Below are positions 15,235 through 23,667 of a stretch of 35,094 nucleotides of DNA, one piece after another. Below the pieces are notes generated by a model, which searched no databases, was not told the origin of the DNA, and saw nothing but the letters and a program-made list of their open reading frames with translations. The position numbers were made by a program, and so were the translations under genes. How positions within the stretch are numbered: the stretch's first letter is position 1; each line of letters begins with the position of its first letter. This stretch comes from Bacilli bacterium (GTDB taxonomy: Bacteria; Bacillota_I; Bacilli_A; RF39; UBA660), in NCBI GenBank assembly GCA_016293205.1, contig JAEDES010000009.1, positions 1 through 35,094 on the forward strand, in the 5' to 3' direction.

Positions 15235-16401
15235 CTATTTTTTACATAGTTCCACTTCTTTTTTCAATACTTTTGCAAAATTTTCAGGTGTATAATCATG
15301 ATCTAATAAATATTCTGGATCAAATGGTTGAAATCTAATTTTTTGAAAATCTCTAAATTCATGACAACCTAATCCACAAGCTTTAACTGGTTCTAATAAA
15401 TGAGTTGCCATAATATCACCATAACAATAAATATGATCACTAAATAAATTTAAATTATCTTCCTTAACTAAAGACTCAATCAACTCTCTATTACTAAAAT
15501 ATCGACACATTTCATTTATAAATTGTTCATCACTTATAATTAATTCTTTCCCACCACGATAATACTTATCATCTAATAAACTAAACATATAACTAGACAT
15601 TAAAAAATCATGATTAATTATAAATTGATCAATATATTTATCTTTAGCTTGTTCACTCATAATATTATTATCAATCAAATATTGTAAAAATAACTTTTCT
15701 AATAATTTACTAAATACTTCTGGATAGTTAGACATATAAGCATAACTATTTAATGCTTGATAAGGATCTCCTTCTATATTTTGTAAATCAACAACATGAC
15801 CAAACTCATGAATATATATAAATAAAGTATCTAAATCATAATCAGGATCTTTTACTAAAAATGCTGCATCTCTATTAACAGGATTAAATATTGTTAAACC
15901 AGAAAAATCATCACTTGGATGTTTTTTTATTTTAGAAAATACTCTTGGTTTACTAACAAACTCCTTAAATTGATCAAGTAATCCATATTCTTCTAAGAAA
16001 CCACATAATATATCAAAAAACTTTTCTTTACCTAAATACCAAGTTTCTTCATCACTACATGGAACATCTTTTAAATTTTGAACATGCTCTCCATATTCTA
16101 CTAAAATATCTCCTAAATATTCTCTATGAAAATCTTTATAATCATAAAATCTAGAACAAAATCTTTTTTCATATAAGTCAGCTTGTTTCATAAACTTAAC
16201 AAAGTTTCTTCTATTTCTAAAACAATCTTTATAATCAATTGGATAATTCTCTTCACTATTAACATTAATAGATCCGTATAAATTACCAATAAAATTATAA
16301 AAAGCCATTTTTTGTTCTCTTTTTTTAACTTGACCTACTTGTCCAAGTGCATCATCTAGCATATCAATCAAGTCTTCTCTACTACCTGTAATAATCTCCA
16401 T
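15235..16401 (-). CDS. Divergent M3-like zinc metallopeptidase
   Basis: It has 388 residues and no signal peptide or membrane segment, so it is cytoplasmic. The zinc site is IHEFGHVVD (His198, Glu199, His202), with a probable third ligand Glu228 in NYPEVFSKLLEKLF, 26 residues later. That spacing matches the M3 family (thimet oligopeptidase/PepF). Upstream the fold is helical, as in M3. The protein is much shorter than PepF (about 600 residues), lacking much of the N-terminal lid, so it is a compact or diverged relative. It probably cleaves short peptides. The ATG follows CAGGGGGAT. It lies between the AI-2E permease and the hisS T-box, with a terminator on its upstream side. Family placement is moderately confident, substrate unknown. 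Confidence 0.8.
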   Translation of the reverse strand: MEIITGSREDLIDMLDDALGQVGQVKKREQKMAFYNFIGNLYGSINVNSEENYPIDYKDCFRNRRNFVKFMKQADLYEKRFCSRFYDYKDFHREYLGDILVEYGEHVQNLKDVPCSDEETWYLGKEKFFDILCGFLEEYGLLDQFKEFVSKPRVFSKIKKHPSDDFSGLTIFNPVNRDAAFLVKDPDYDLDTLFIYIHEFGHVVDLQNIEGDPYQALNSYAYMSNYPEVFSKLLEKLFLQYLIDNNIMSEQAKDKYIDQFIINHDFLMSSYMFSLLDDKYYRGGKELIISDEQFINEMCRYFSNRELIESLVKEDNLNLFSDHIYCYGDIMATHLLEPVKACGLGCHEFRDFQKIRFQPFDPEYLLDHDYTPENFAKVLKKEVELCKK

Positions 16402-16417
16402 ATAATCCCCCTGATAA

Positions 16418-16447
16418 AAAAGAAACTATTCTTTTATAGTCTCTTTT
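16418..16447 (-). terminator. Terminator of the comN-secDF-rel-dtd-permease unit
   Basis: A 12-base stem with one G-T pair (16418-16429 with 16436-16447) is followed by a T6 run on the minus strand. The permease stop codon is in the stem. Confidence 0.75.
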
Positions 16448-17490
16448 AATGAATTCATACTAGTCTTTAAATCATTTCTATAAAAAAGATATGTTTCTCT
16501 AATAAGTAAGAATATTGGTAAAGAAATAACCACTCCTAAAATACCAAATAAACTACCACCAATAGAAACAACCATTATTGTAACTAATGGACTTACATTA
16601 TTTGTTTTACCATATACTTTTGGTGAAATTAAATAACAATCTATTTGTGAGAATACTATAAATACTATAATAGTTGAAATTAATAATGGTGTCGAAACAA
16701 CACTTGCTGTTACAATTGCAACTATATTTGTAAATATTCCTCCAAAATAAGGAACAATATTAGTAACTCCTGCAAGTAATCCTAAAATAAACCAGTTAGG
16801 ATGACCAATAAGTAAAAATAACAAACAATATTCTACACATTGAATTGCCATAAACAATCCCATACCACCAATATAATTAGTAACTTCTTTATCTAATATT
16901 TTTAAATAATTATAAAATCTTTCATACTTATTTTTAAATAGTTTTCTAAAGAAAGTTCTAATCTTATTCATGTCAGCTAAAAAATATATAAATGAAACAA
17001 ATCCAACAATAAATTTACCTATAAAATCAATTGAACTAACAACAATATCAGTAGTAGTTGTAGAAGCTAAATTACCTACTGATGTAGCAATTGAACTTAA
17101 GAAGTTCTTAATCTCTGTTTCATAACCAAGTAAATTAATATCATACTTAGTAATAACTGTATTAAATGCTTCTAATAACATTTTTACAAGTAATCCAATT
17201 TGTTCATATACCATTGGTAATGTAATTGCCAAAATACCACTAACTAATAGTAATAATCCAACAATAATAATTGTACATGCTAATGTACGTTTAACTTTCT
17301 TCTTTATAAGAAAATTAACTATAGGTGTAAATGCATAAGCAAATACAAAAGCAACTATGAAAGGTGAACAAATAGATAGAATTTTACTACCAATGCCAAT
17401 CCATAATCCTATATTAGATACAGTTAAGTATAGTAATAAAAATAAAGCAGTTAAATTAATAATTTTATAATTTAATTTATTAGATGACAT
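16426..17490 (-). CDS. AI-2E family transporter (TqsA/YdiK-like permease)
   Basis: This integral membrane protein of the AI-2E/PerM superfamily has 354 residues when started at MSSNKLNYKI behind TGGAGAAGTAAG. The listed open frame would add 24 residues overlapping dtd and is rejected. It has about eight membrane helices: two pairs at the N-terminus (LTALFLLLYLTVSNIGLWIG; ICSPFIVAFVFAYAFTPIVN; TIIIVGLLLLVSGILAITLP), a soluble segment, then a cluster after residue 170. The family hallmark glycine-rich segment GHPNWFILGLLAGVTNIVPY and GIFTNIVAIVTA are present. The molecule moved is unknown; family members export AI-2, sodium or other small solutes. It begins one base after the dtd stop, so it is translationally coupled to dtd and rel. 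Confidence 0.9.
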   Translation of the reverse strand: MSSNKLNYKIINLTALFLLLYLTVSNIGLWIGIGSKILSICSPFIVAFVFAYAFTPIVNFLIKKKVKRTLACTIIIVGLLLLVSGILAITLPMVYEQIGLLVKMLLEAFNTVITKYDINLLGYETEIKNFLSSIATSVGNLASTTTTDIVVSSIDFIGKFIVGFVSFIYFLADMNKIRTFFRKLFKNKYERFYNYLKILDKEVTNYIGGMGLFMAIQCVEYCLLFLLIGHPNWFILGLLAGVTNIVPYFGGIFTNIVAIVTASVVSTPLLISTIIVFIVFSQIDCYLISPKVYGKTNNVSPLVTIMVVSIGGSLFGILGVVISLPIFLLIRETYLFYRNDLKTSMNSLKETIKE

Positions 17491-17491
17491 C

Positions 17492-17929
17492 TTACTTCTC
17501 CAATAAAATTGTAGTTGGACCAATATTAGTAAATGATATTTCCATATCTGCTCCAAACACACCAGTTTCTACTTTTACTCCATATCCACGAAGTTCTTCA
17601 TTAAACGCATCATATAATGGAGTTGCTAAATCATTCTTTAATGCATTGATATAACTAGGTCTATTACCTTTTCTTGCATCACCATATAAAGTAAATTGTG
17701 AAACAGATAATATATCTCCACCAAAATCTAAAAGACTTTTGTTCATTACATCATTCTCATCAGGAAAGATTCTTAAATTAACTACTTTTTTAGCTAAATG
17801 TTTAACTGTTTCTATTTCATCACCTTCAGTAAATCCAACTAGTAGCATTAAACCACTATCAATACTTCCAACTACCTTTTCATCAACAGTAACTTTAGCC
17901 TTTCCACTTCTTTGTACTAAAACTCTCAT
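17492..17929 (-). CDS. dtd: D-aminoacyl-tRNA deacylase
   Basis: It removes D-amino acids (and misattached glycine) from tRNA, preventing D-residue entry into proteins. It has 145 residues, exactly the family size. The signature SQFTLYGDARKGNRPSY (residues about 77-93) and the cross-subunit NIGPTT near the C-terminus (usually N-x-GPVT) are visible. The Gly-Pro motif is kept, so chiral selection should work. The ATG overlaps the rel TGA by four bases (ATGA), and it is followed one base later by the AI-2E permease. The rel-dtd pair is the Bacillus arrangement (relA-yrvI). Confidence 0.96.
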   Translation of the reverse strand: MRVLVQRSGKAKVTVDEKVVGSIDSGLMLLVGFTEGDEIETVKHLAKKVVNLRIFPDENDVMNKSLLDFGGDILSVSQFTLYGDARKGNRPSYINALKNDLATPLYDAFNEELRGYGVKVETGVFGADMEISFTNIGPTTILLEK

Positions 17930-20088
17930 CGCATTGCCCTTTCTACTTTCTCAACAAAAGTATTTTTCTTAATTGCTAATATCATCTTATCCAATTGTTC
18001 AACACCAGTAACATAACAATCAACTTCATAAACTGTTTTGTCAGTCTTACTAATAGTTTTAATATTTTCAACATTAATATTAAACATTGAAATTGTTTGT
18101 AATAAATCCATCATATGATTATCTGTTGTATCAGTATAAATTAATATACATGTTTCATATTTCTTATTAACATTTGAATTCCATGCAACATCTAATGTTC
18201 TTTCTTCTAACATCGATAAGTTATGACAATGTAATCTATGTACTGTAATACCATTTCCTTTAGTAATATATCCTACTATTTCATCTCCATATACTGGATT
18301 ACAACAGTTAGCTAAATTAACTTTAACTTTATCTATACCACTAACAATAATATCTGCATCAATACTCTTAGTAGACATTTTAACTACTTTAGGTACTGGT
18401 ACATCTTGTACTTTATCAATAACATTTATTACAGAGTTTGGAGTAATCTTTTCATTACCAACTCCTAAATAAATTTCTTCTAAATCTTCTACTTTTACAC
18501 TTTCACAAATTTTCTTTACATTTTCATCAGTAAAGAATTCAGAGAAAACAAGTTTTCTTTTTCTTAATTCTTTTTCTAATGTATATTTACCACGTTCAAT
18601 ATAAATTTCACGATCATTTTTTGTGAAATAACTCTTAATTCTATTCTTTGTCTTCGTAGATTTAACAAAGTTTAACCATTCTTTAGATGGAGATGAACTC
18701 TTATTAGTATTAATCTTAACAATATCATTATTTTTAAGTTCATAGTTTAAGGGAACAATATTATTATTAACAATAGCCCCTACTGTAGTTTCTCCAACTC
18801 TTGTATGAATTGCATATGCAAAATCAACTGGAGTTGCTCCTTTAGGTAATTCAATAACATCACCTTTAGGAGTAAAACAATAAATATTATTATTTAATAC
18901 TTCATCCTTAACACTATTAACAAATTCTTCACTACTCATCTTATCATGAGATAAATCTATAATTGATTTAAAGAATTGTAACTTTTGTTCTGTTGTAGAT
19001 TGTAGATTAGCAGCAGTATTTGACCCACCATTTTCTTTATAAGCCCAATGTGATGCAATACCATTTTCTGCAACTTCATCCATATCATAAGTTCTAATTT
19101 GAATTTCAAATAAGTATCCATCTATACCAAATACTGTTGTATGTAATGATTGATACATATTTGCCTTAGGCATCGCAATATAGTCTTTAAATCTCTTAGG
19201 TAAAGGCCTAAACTTAGAATGAATAATTCCAAGAGCTAAATAACATTCTTGTTCTGTATTAACCAAAATTCTTAAAGCTAATAAGTCATAAATATCACTA
19301 AACTTTTTACCTTTATCAAGTTTATTATAAATACTATAAATACTCTTTGCTCTACCCTTAATTTCATGAGGTATATGATGTTCTATTAATAAATCAGATA
19401 CCTCTCTTTGCATATCATAAACAGTCTTATCACGTTCTAATTTAGTTTTATTTAACTTCTCTGCTATATCATAAAATACATCAGGTTTTAAATATCTAAG
19501 TGATAAATCTTCTAATTCACTTTTAATTTTATGAATACCTAAATGGTGCGCTATAGGAGCTAAAATATCTAAAGCTTCATGTGCCTTAACTTTTTGACGA
19601 TCCTCAGGTATAGCCCAAAGTGTTCTCATATTATGAAGTCTATCAGCAAGTTTTACAATAATAACTCTAACATCTTCACTCATACCAACAATTATCTTTT
19701 TATAATAATCAATTAAGTATTCATTCTCAGTAGAAAAATGGATCTTACTAAGCTTAGTAACACCTTGTACAAGCTTAGTAATACCCTTTCCAAATACTTC
19801 TTCCATCTCTTCGCTAGTACAATCACAATCCTCTAAAACATCATGTAAAAAACCAGCTGAAATTGTTTCGTAATCCGCATAAATTGTTGTTAAAATTAAA
19901 GCAACATTCATTGGATGGATAATATAAGGTTCCCCACTCTTACGAAATTGACCTTCATGTTTCTCTTTCGCAAATAAATAAGCTTTTTCTATAATCTCAA
20001 GTTGCTCTTCTTTTTCAATATAACTTTTTATCTTTTCAAGTATATCTTCATAAGTTATATCATCTTTAACTTTTGACGTAGGAACCAT
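17926..20088 (-). CDS. rel: Bifunctional (p)ppGpp synthetase/hydrolase Rel
   Basis: It makes and degrades the stringent-response alarmone. It has 720 residues in the standard order: HD hydrolase (1-200, HPMNVALILTTIY and GFLHDVLEDCD), synthetase (about 220-330, with RFKDYIAMPKANMYQSLHTT), TGS (about 380-445, CFTPKGDVIELPKGATPVDF), a helical/zinc-finger region (CCNPVYGDEIVGYITKG, HRLHCHNL) and a C-terminal ACT domain (CILIYTDTTDNHMMDLLQTI). The RFKD motif is the bifunctional type rather than the EXDD of monofunctional RelA. No ATG exists further upstream before a TGA, so MVPTSK is the start although its purine-rich ribosome site (GAGAGGAG) is unusually close. It sits between secDF and dtd; the recJ and apt genes that separate them in Bacillus are absent. 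Confidence 0.97.
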   Translation of the reverse strand: MVPTSKVKDDITYEDILEKIKSYIEKEEQLEIIEKAYLFAKEKHEGQFRKSGEPYIIHPMNVALILTTIYADYETISAGFLHDVLEDCDCTSEEMEEVFGKGITKLVQGVTKLSKIHFSTENEYLIDYYKKIIVGMSEDVRVIIVKLADRLHNMRTLWAIPEDRQKVKAHEALDILAPIAHHLGIHKIKSELEDLSLRYLKPDVFYDIAEKLNKTKLERDKTVYDMQREVSDLLIEHHIPHEIKGRAKSIYSIYNKLDKGKKFSDIYDLLALRILVNTEQECYLALGIIHSKFRPLPKRFKDYIAMPKANMYQSLHTTVFGIDGYLFEIQIRTYDMDEVAENGIASHWAYKENGGSNTAANLQSTTEQKLQFFKSIIDLSHDKMSSEEFVNSVKDEVLNNNIYCFTPKGDVIELPKGATPVDFAYAIHTRVGETTVGAIVNNNIVPLNYELKNNDIVKINTNKSSSPSKEWLNFVKSTKTKNRIKSYFTKNDREIYIERGKYTLEKELRKRKLVFSEFFTDENVKKICESVKVEDLEEIYLGVGNEKITPNSVINVIDKVQDVPVPKVVKMSTKSIDADIIVSGIDKVKVNLANCCNPVYGDEIVGYITKGNGITVHRLHCHNLSMLEERTLDVAWNSNVNKKYETCILIYTDTTDNHMMDLLQTISMFNINVENIKTISKTDKTVYEVDCYVTGVEQLDKMILAIKKNTFVEKVERAMR

Positions 20089-20097
20089 CTCCTCTCA

Positions 20098-22371
20098 CTA
20101 ACAATTAATTCCCTTTATTTTCTTTTCTTGAAATTCATCTGTATAAATTTTCTTTTCTTTTTTTGGTTTATTTAAGTTTCCTTTTTCTAATAACATAAAT
20201 ATTGCAACTGATATATAGATAGATGAATAACTACCTACAATTAATCCAAATAACATTGCCATATTAAATGTAAGGATTTCTCTTGATCCTAAGAATAATA
20301 ATGCAATAATTGGAAGTAAAGTTGTAAGTGAAGTATAAATAGTTCTATCAAATGTTTGACGAATACTTAAATTTACTTCTTCTCTTAAATCTTCAACTGT
20401 AAGTTTCTTATTCTTTCTCTTATTTAAATTTTCACGAATTCTATCGAAGTTAACAATTGTATCGTTAATAGAATATCCGATAATTGCAAGAATTGCTGCA
20501 ATAAACATTGAAGAAACTTCATAATTAAACATTGCAAATAATGCAAATACGAATGCAACGTCATGCATTAAAGTAACAACTCCAGCTACTGCATAACTTA
20601 ATCTGAATCTAATTGCAACATATACAATAATTCCAACTAATGCAACTAATACTGATAGAATAGCATTCTTAACAAGTTCTTTTTGAACTATATTAGAAAC
20701 AACTCCAATATTAACTTTAGCGTCATATTTATCTTCAAAATAACTATTAACTTCTTTAACTTCTGCCTCACCTAATGCTTTATCTAATCTAATATCAATT
20801 TCTTCATCAATAATTTCAATTGAACTAGAATTAAGTTTTAATTCAGTTAAATCTGCTTTAATATCTTTCTTTGTAACTTTATCTTCAGTCATTACAACAA
20901 TACTTGTTCCTGACTTATAATCAATACCAAGATTTAACCCTTTAGTACCAACTAATACTCCTCCTAAAACAATAACGATCATTGAGAATAAAATTGCAAA
21001 TTTAGAATATTTTAAGAAATTAACATTCTTAAATGGAACAACTTTAACTTCTTCACCTTTACTAACATTAGGTATATTTTTCTTTTTAACACTAATGAAT
21101 AAATTTGTCTTATTATCAAACCATCCAGTCTTAACAAACATTCCCATAAGACATCTAGTAATAAATACCATTGTAAACATAGTAACTACTACTGAAATTA
21201 TACTCATAGTAGCAAATCCTTTAATACTAGATTCACCAAATATAAACATAATAATTCCAACTATTAATGTTGTTAAGTTTCCATCGATAATAGCTCCAAA
21301 ACTTTCTTTAGAACCATCTCTAAATGCTGTAGATAAACTCTTACCTTTATGTAATTCATCTCTAATTCTAGAGAATGTAATAACATTACTATCTACTGCC
21401 ATACCAATTCCAAGTACTAAAGCTGCAATACCAGGAAGTGTTAAAACTCCTCCTACAGCCCAGAATACAAAGAATGTAGCTAATGTATATAACATAATTG
21501 ATACTGCTGAAATAAATCCTGCAAAATGATAAATTCCAATTAAAACTAGAATAATACCAACAATACCAATAACTCCAGCCATAAATGTTTTTTCTAATGT
21601 ATTATCTCCAAATGAAGCACCTACTGTTTTAGAAGAAACTTCTACTAACTTACTTGGAAGTGAACCACTATTGATTAAATCAACTAAGTTTTCTACTTCT
21701 TCTACAGTAAAGTTACCTTGAATAATAACATCACTAGCAAATCCTTGTGATACAGTAGCAGCACTTAAACAATTAGAACCACTAGTCCCACATTGTTTTC
21801 CTTCTTTTTCATAACTATCAGTTAAATTATTATAATCTAACCAAATAACAATCATCTTATCTTCAGTTTTTGAAATTGCACTTGTAACTTCATAAAACTT
21901 ATCTTTATCTTTTACCGATAAAGCAACCGCAGGTCTACCAGCATCATCTTGTCCTACTTTAGCTCCACCTGCTTTTAATACATCACTAGTCATTAATAAC
22001 TTATCTTCTGTATCTCTAAATGACAATGATGCAACTGTTGATAGATGACTACGAGCTTCTTCTGGATTTTTAACTCCAGCTAATTTAACTCTGATTCTAT
22101 CTTCACCTTCTAAGATAATCTCAGGTTCACTAACTCCTAAACTATCAATTCTTTTTGTTAATGTTTTATATGTAGCAGTTAGCTTTTCTTTGTTCATCTT
22201 AGAACCATCAACACTTTCTGCTTTATATAAAATTTCAAACCCACCTTGTAAATCTAAACCAAATTTTAAGTTATCAAAAATTGGTACTAATAATAAACAT
22301 ACTCCTACAATAACAAGGCATTGGATAGTTATTAATGAAATAACTTTTTTTAATCCTGTTTTCTTTTTCAT
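20098..22371 (-). CDS. secDF: Fused SecDF protein-export accessory membrane protein
   Basis: This RND-type motor pulls translocating proteins out of SecYEG using the proton gradient. The start is placed at MKKKTGLKKV behind GAGGTGGAG; a GTG three codons upstream is possible. It has 757 residues, twelve membrane helices and both halves in one chain as in Bacillus. The SecD half has FGLDLQGGFEILY, the large outer P1 domain (about 40-250), and VLGIGMAVDSNVITFSRIRDE; the SecF half has GLNLGIDYKSGTSI and IGYSINDTIVNFDRIREN. The intramembrane Asp residues (AVDSN and NDTIV) needed for proton movement are present. It starts shortly after comN, the order seen in Bacillus (yrzD-secDF). Confidence 0.96.
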   Translation of the reverse strand: MKKKTGLKKVISLITIQCLVIVGVCLLLVPIFDNLKFGLDLQGGFEILYKAESVDGSKMNKEKLTATYKTLTKRIDSLGVSEPEIILEGEDRIRVKLAGVKNPEEARSHLSTVASLSFRDTEDKLLMTSDVLKAGGAKVGQDDAGRPAVALSVKDKDKFYEVTSAISKTEDKMIVIWLDYNNLTDSYEKEGKQCGTSGSNCLSAATVSQGFASDVIIQGNFTVEEVENLVDLINSGSLPSKLVEVSSKTVGASFGDNTLEKTFMAGVIGIVGIILVLIGIYHFAGFISAVSIMLYTLATFFVFWAVGGVLTLPGIAALVLGIGMAVDSNVITFSRIRDELHKGKSLSTAFRDGSKESFGAIIDGNLTTLIVGIIMFIFGESSIKGFATMSIISVVVTMFTMVFITRCLMGMFVKTGWFDNKTNLFISVKKKNIPNVSKGEEVKVVPFKNVNFLKYSKFAILFSMIVIVLGGVLVGTKGLNLGIDYKSGTSIVVMTEDKVTKKDIKADLTELKLNSSSIEIIDEEIDIRLDKALGEAEVKEVNSYFEDKYDAKVNIGVVSNIVQKELVKNAILSVLVALVGIIVYVAIRFRLSYAVAGVVTLMHDVAFVFALFAMFNYEVSSMFIAAILAIIGYSINDTIVNFDRIRENLNKRKNKKLTVEDLREEVNLSIRQTFDRTIYTSLTTLLPIIALLFLGSREILTFNMAMLFGLIVGSYSSIYISVAIFMLLEKGNLNKPKKEKKIYTDEFQEKKIKGINC

Positions 22372-22381
22372 GATCTCCACC

Positions 22382-22666
22382 TCATAATACTTCTATATTC
22401 TTCTCAAAATATTGTGATCTTTCATCAGTAATCTTACTTTTTAAATAAGCATCAATCTTCTTATTATCAGTATGTAATATATCATTAACAATATCTGATA
22501 ACATTAAATCTTTACTCTTGATCCATATATTTTCTATTAAATAGTTCCATACATCCATTTGATTAATGTAGGTATAACCAAATCTATGTAATTCCCCTAC
22601 TTTTGCATTCAAAGCTGGCTTAACTCTTTGAAACAATTCTTCTTTACTAGAAAATTCATAGTCCAC
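22382..22666 (-). CDS. comN: ComN-like post-transcriptional regulator
   Basis: This 94-residue soluble helical protein starts with GTG (VDYEFSSKEELF, read as fMet) preceded by AAGGATG. The segment YTYINQMDVWNYLIENIW followed by LMLSDIVNDILH and a C-terminal helical tail matches the small ComN/YrzD family. In Bacillus this family affects comEA mRNA and binds division-site DivIVA. Its position directly upstream of secDF is the same as in Bacillus, which supports the call more than the sequence alone. No com genes are visible here, so its target in this organism is unknown. It is probably the first gene of the long secDF-rel-dtd unit. Confidence 0.75.
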   Translation of the reverse strand: MDYEFSSKEELFQRVKPALNAKVGELHRFGYTYINQMDVWNYLIENIWIKSKDLMLSDIVNDILHTDNKKIDAYLKSKITDERSQYFEKNIEVL

Positions 22667-22696
22667 TACAGATCACATCCTTTTTTGAATACTTTA

Positions 22697-22725
22697 ATTA
22701 TAACGAAAATAAATAAAAAATTAAA
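22697..22725 (-). promoter_or_regulatory. Probable promoter of the comN-secDF-rel unit
   Basis: On the minus strand a perfect TATAAT (22697-22702) is preceded at 17 bases by a weak TTTAAT -35. The -10 is convincing, the -35 is poor. Confidence 0.4.
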
Positions 22726-22762
22726 GCATTATTAAGTATTTTCTTTAATTTCAACAAAAAAA

Positions 22763-22778
22763 AGAGACCTAAGTCTCT
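22763..22778 (-). terminator. Terminator downstream of xer
   Basis: A 6-base stem (22763-22768 with 22773-22778, loop CTAA) is followed by eight Ts on the minus strand. The xer stop codon overlaps it. Confidence 0.7.
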
Positions 22779-23667
22779 ACTTATCATCTTTCTTCGCTCT
22801 AGGAAAACTATTATAATAAACTTCTTTTAATCTATCAGTCGTAACATGAGTATAAATTTGAGTTGCCTTTATACTTTCATGTCCTAATAATTTTTGTACT
22901 GTAATTAAGTCACACCCCTCATTTAATAAATGAGTTGCAAAGGAATGTCTTAACATATGGGGAGATATATTTTTATTGAGACTTGTTTTCTTAATAATTT
23001 GTTCTAAAACATATCTAACTCCTCTTTCAGTAATAACTCCACCATTCTTATTTAAAAATAAATATTCTTCATTTTTAATATTAAGTCTATGATATCCATC
23101 ATTTAAATAAGTAATTAAAGCATCACTACAATATTCTCCATAAGTAACAATTCTTTCTTTATTACCTTTACCAAGTATTAAAATACTCTTAGTACTTAAA
23201 TCAATATCTTTAACTTTAATATTTACTAATTCTCCTACACGTACACCAGTACCATATAACATCTCAAGTATTAATAAATCTCTTTGTCCCATAGGAGTAT
23301 CATCACATACATTAAATAATTCTTCTAATTCATTATATTCAAAATATCTAGGTAATTTCTTTTCTTTTTTAGGTCCATTTATCAATGAAAATACATTCTT
23401 AGAAACATACCCTTCATTAGCAAGAAACTTATAAAAACCTCTAAGACCACTAAGTTTTCTATCTATTGATGAATTACTATCATTCTTCTCTTCTTTTAAA
23501 TACATTAAATAAAATCTAAGATCATCATAATTAATATCTAAAAAAGAAAGAGATTCTCTTTCTAAATATTCAAAAAATTCTTCTATATCATTTTTATAAC
23601 TCAAAATAGTATAATCAGAATAATTTTTTTGATATTCAAGATATTCTAAATATTTTGTTAATACTAT
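22777..23667 (-). CDS. xerC: XerC/CodV-like tyrosine recombinase (non-standard start)
   Basis: This chromosome-dimer resolvase family protein cuts and rejoins at dif. The catalytic set is present: Arg in GTGVRVGEL, Lys in GKGNKER, His-x-x-Arg in HMLRHSF, His in LLGHES and the nucleophilic Tyr in TQIYTHV. The only standard start (TTG at 23604) would remove the first helix of the core-binding domain and has no ribosome site. The same frame continues upstream as LTKYLEYLEYQKNYSDYTIL, typical of Xer N-termini, back to a TGA with no ATG, GTG or TTG. Beginning at ATA (23667), which overlaps the upstream stop as ATAG, gives 296 residues, the normal Xer length. The start is therefore probably ATA, ATC or ATT, or a base change has destroyed an ATG. 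Position after topA matches codV in Bacillus. Confidence 0.88.
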   Translation of the reverse strand: MVLTKYLEYLEYQKNYSDYTILSYKNDIEEFFEYLERESLSFLDINYDDLRFYLMYLKEEKNDSNSSIDRKLSGLRGFYKFLANEGYVSKNVFSLINGPKKEKKLPRYFEYNELEELFNVCDDTPMGQRDLLILEMLYGTGVRVGELVNIKVKDIDLSTKSILILGKGNKERIVTYGEYCSDALITYLNDGYHRLNIKNEEYLFLNKNGGVITERGVRYVLEQIIKKTSLNKNISPHMLRHSFATHLLNEGCDLITVQKLLGHESIKATQIYTHVTTDRLKEVYYNSFPRAKKDDK

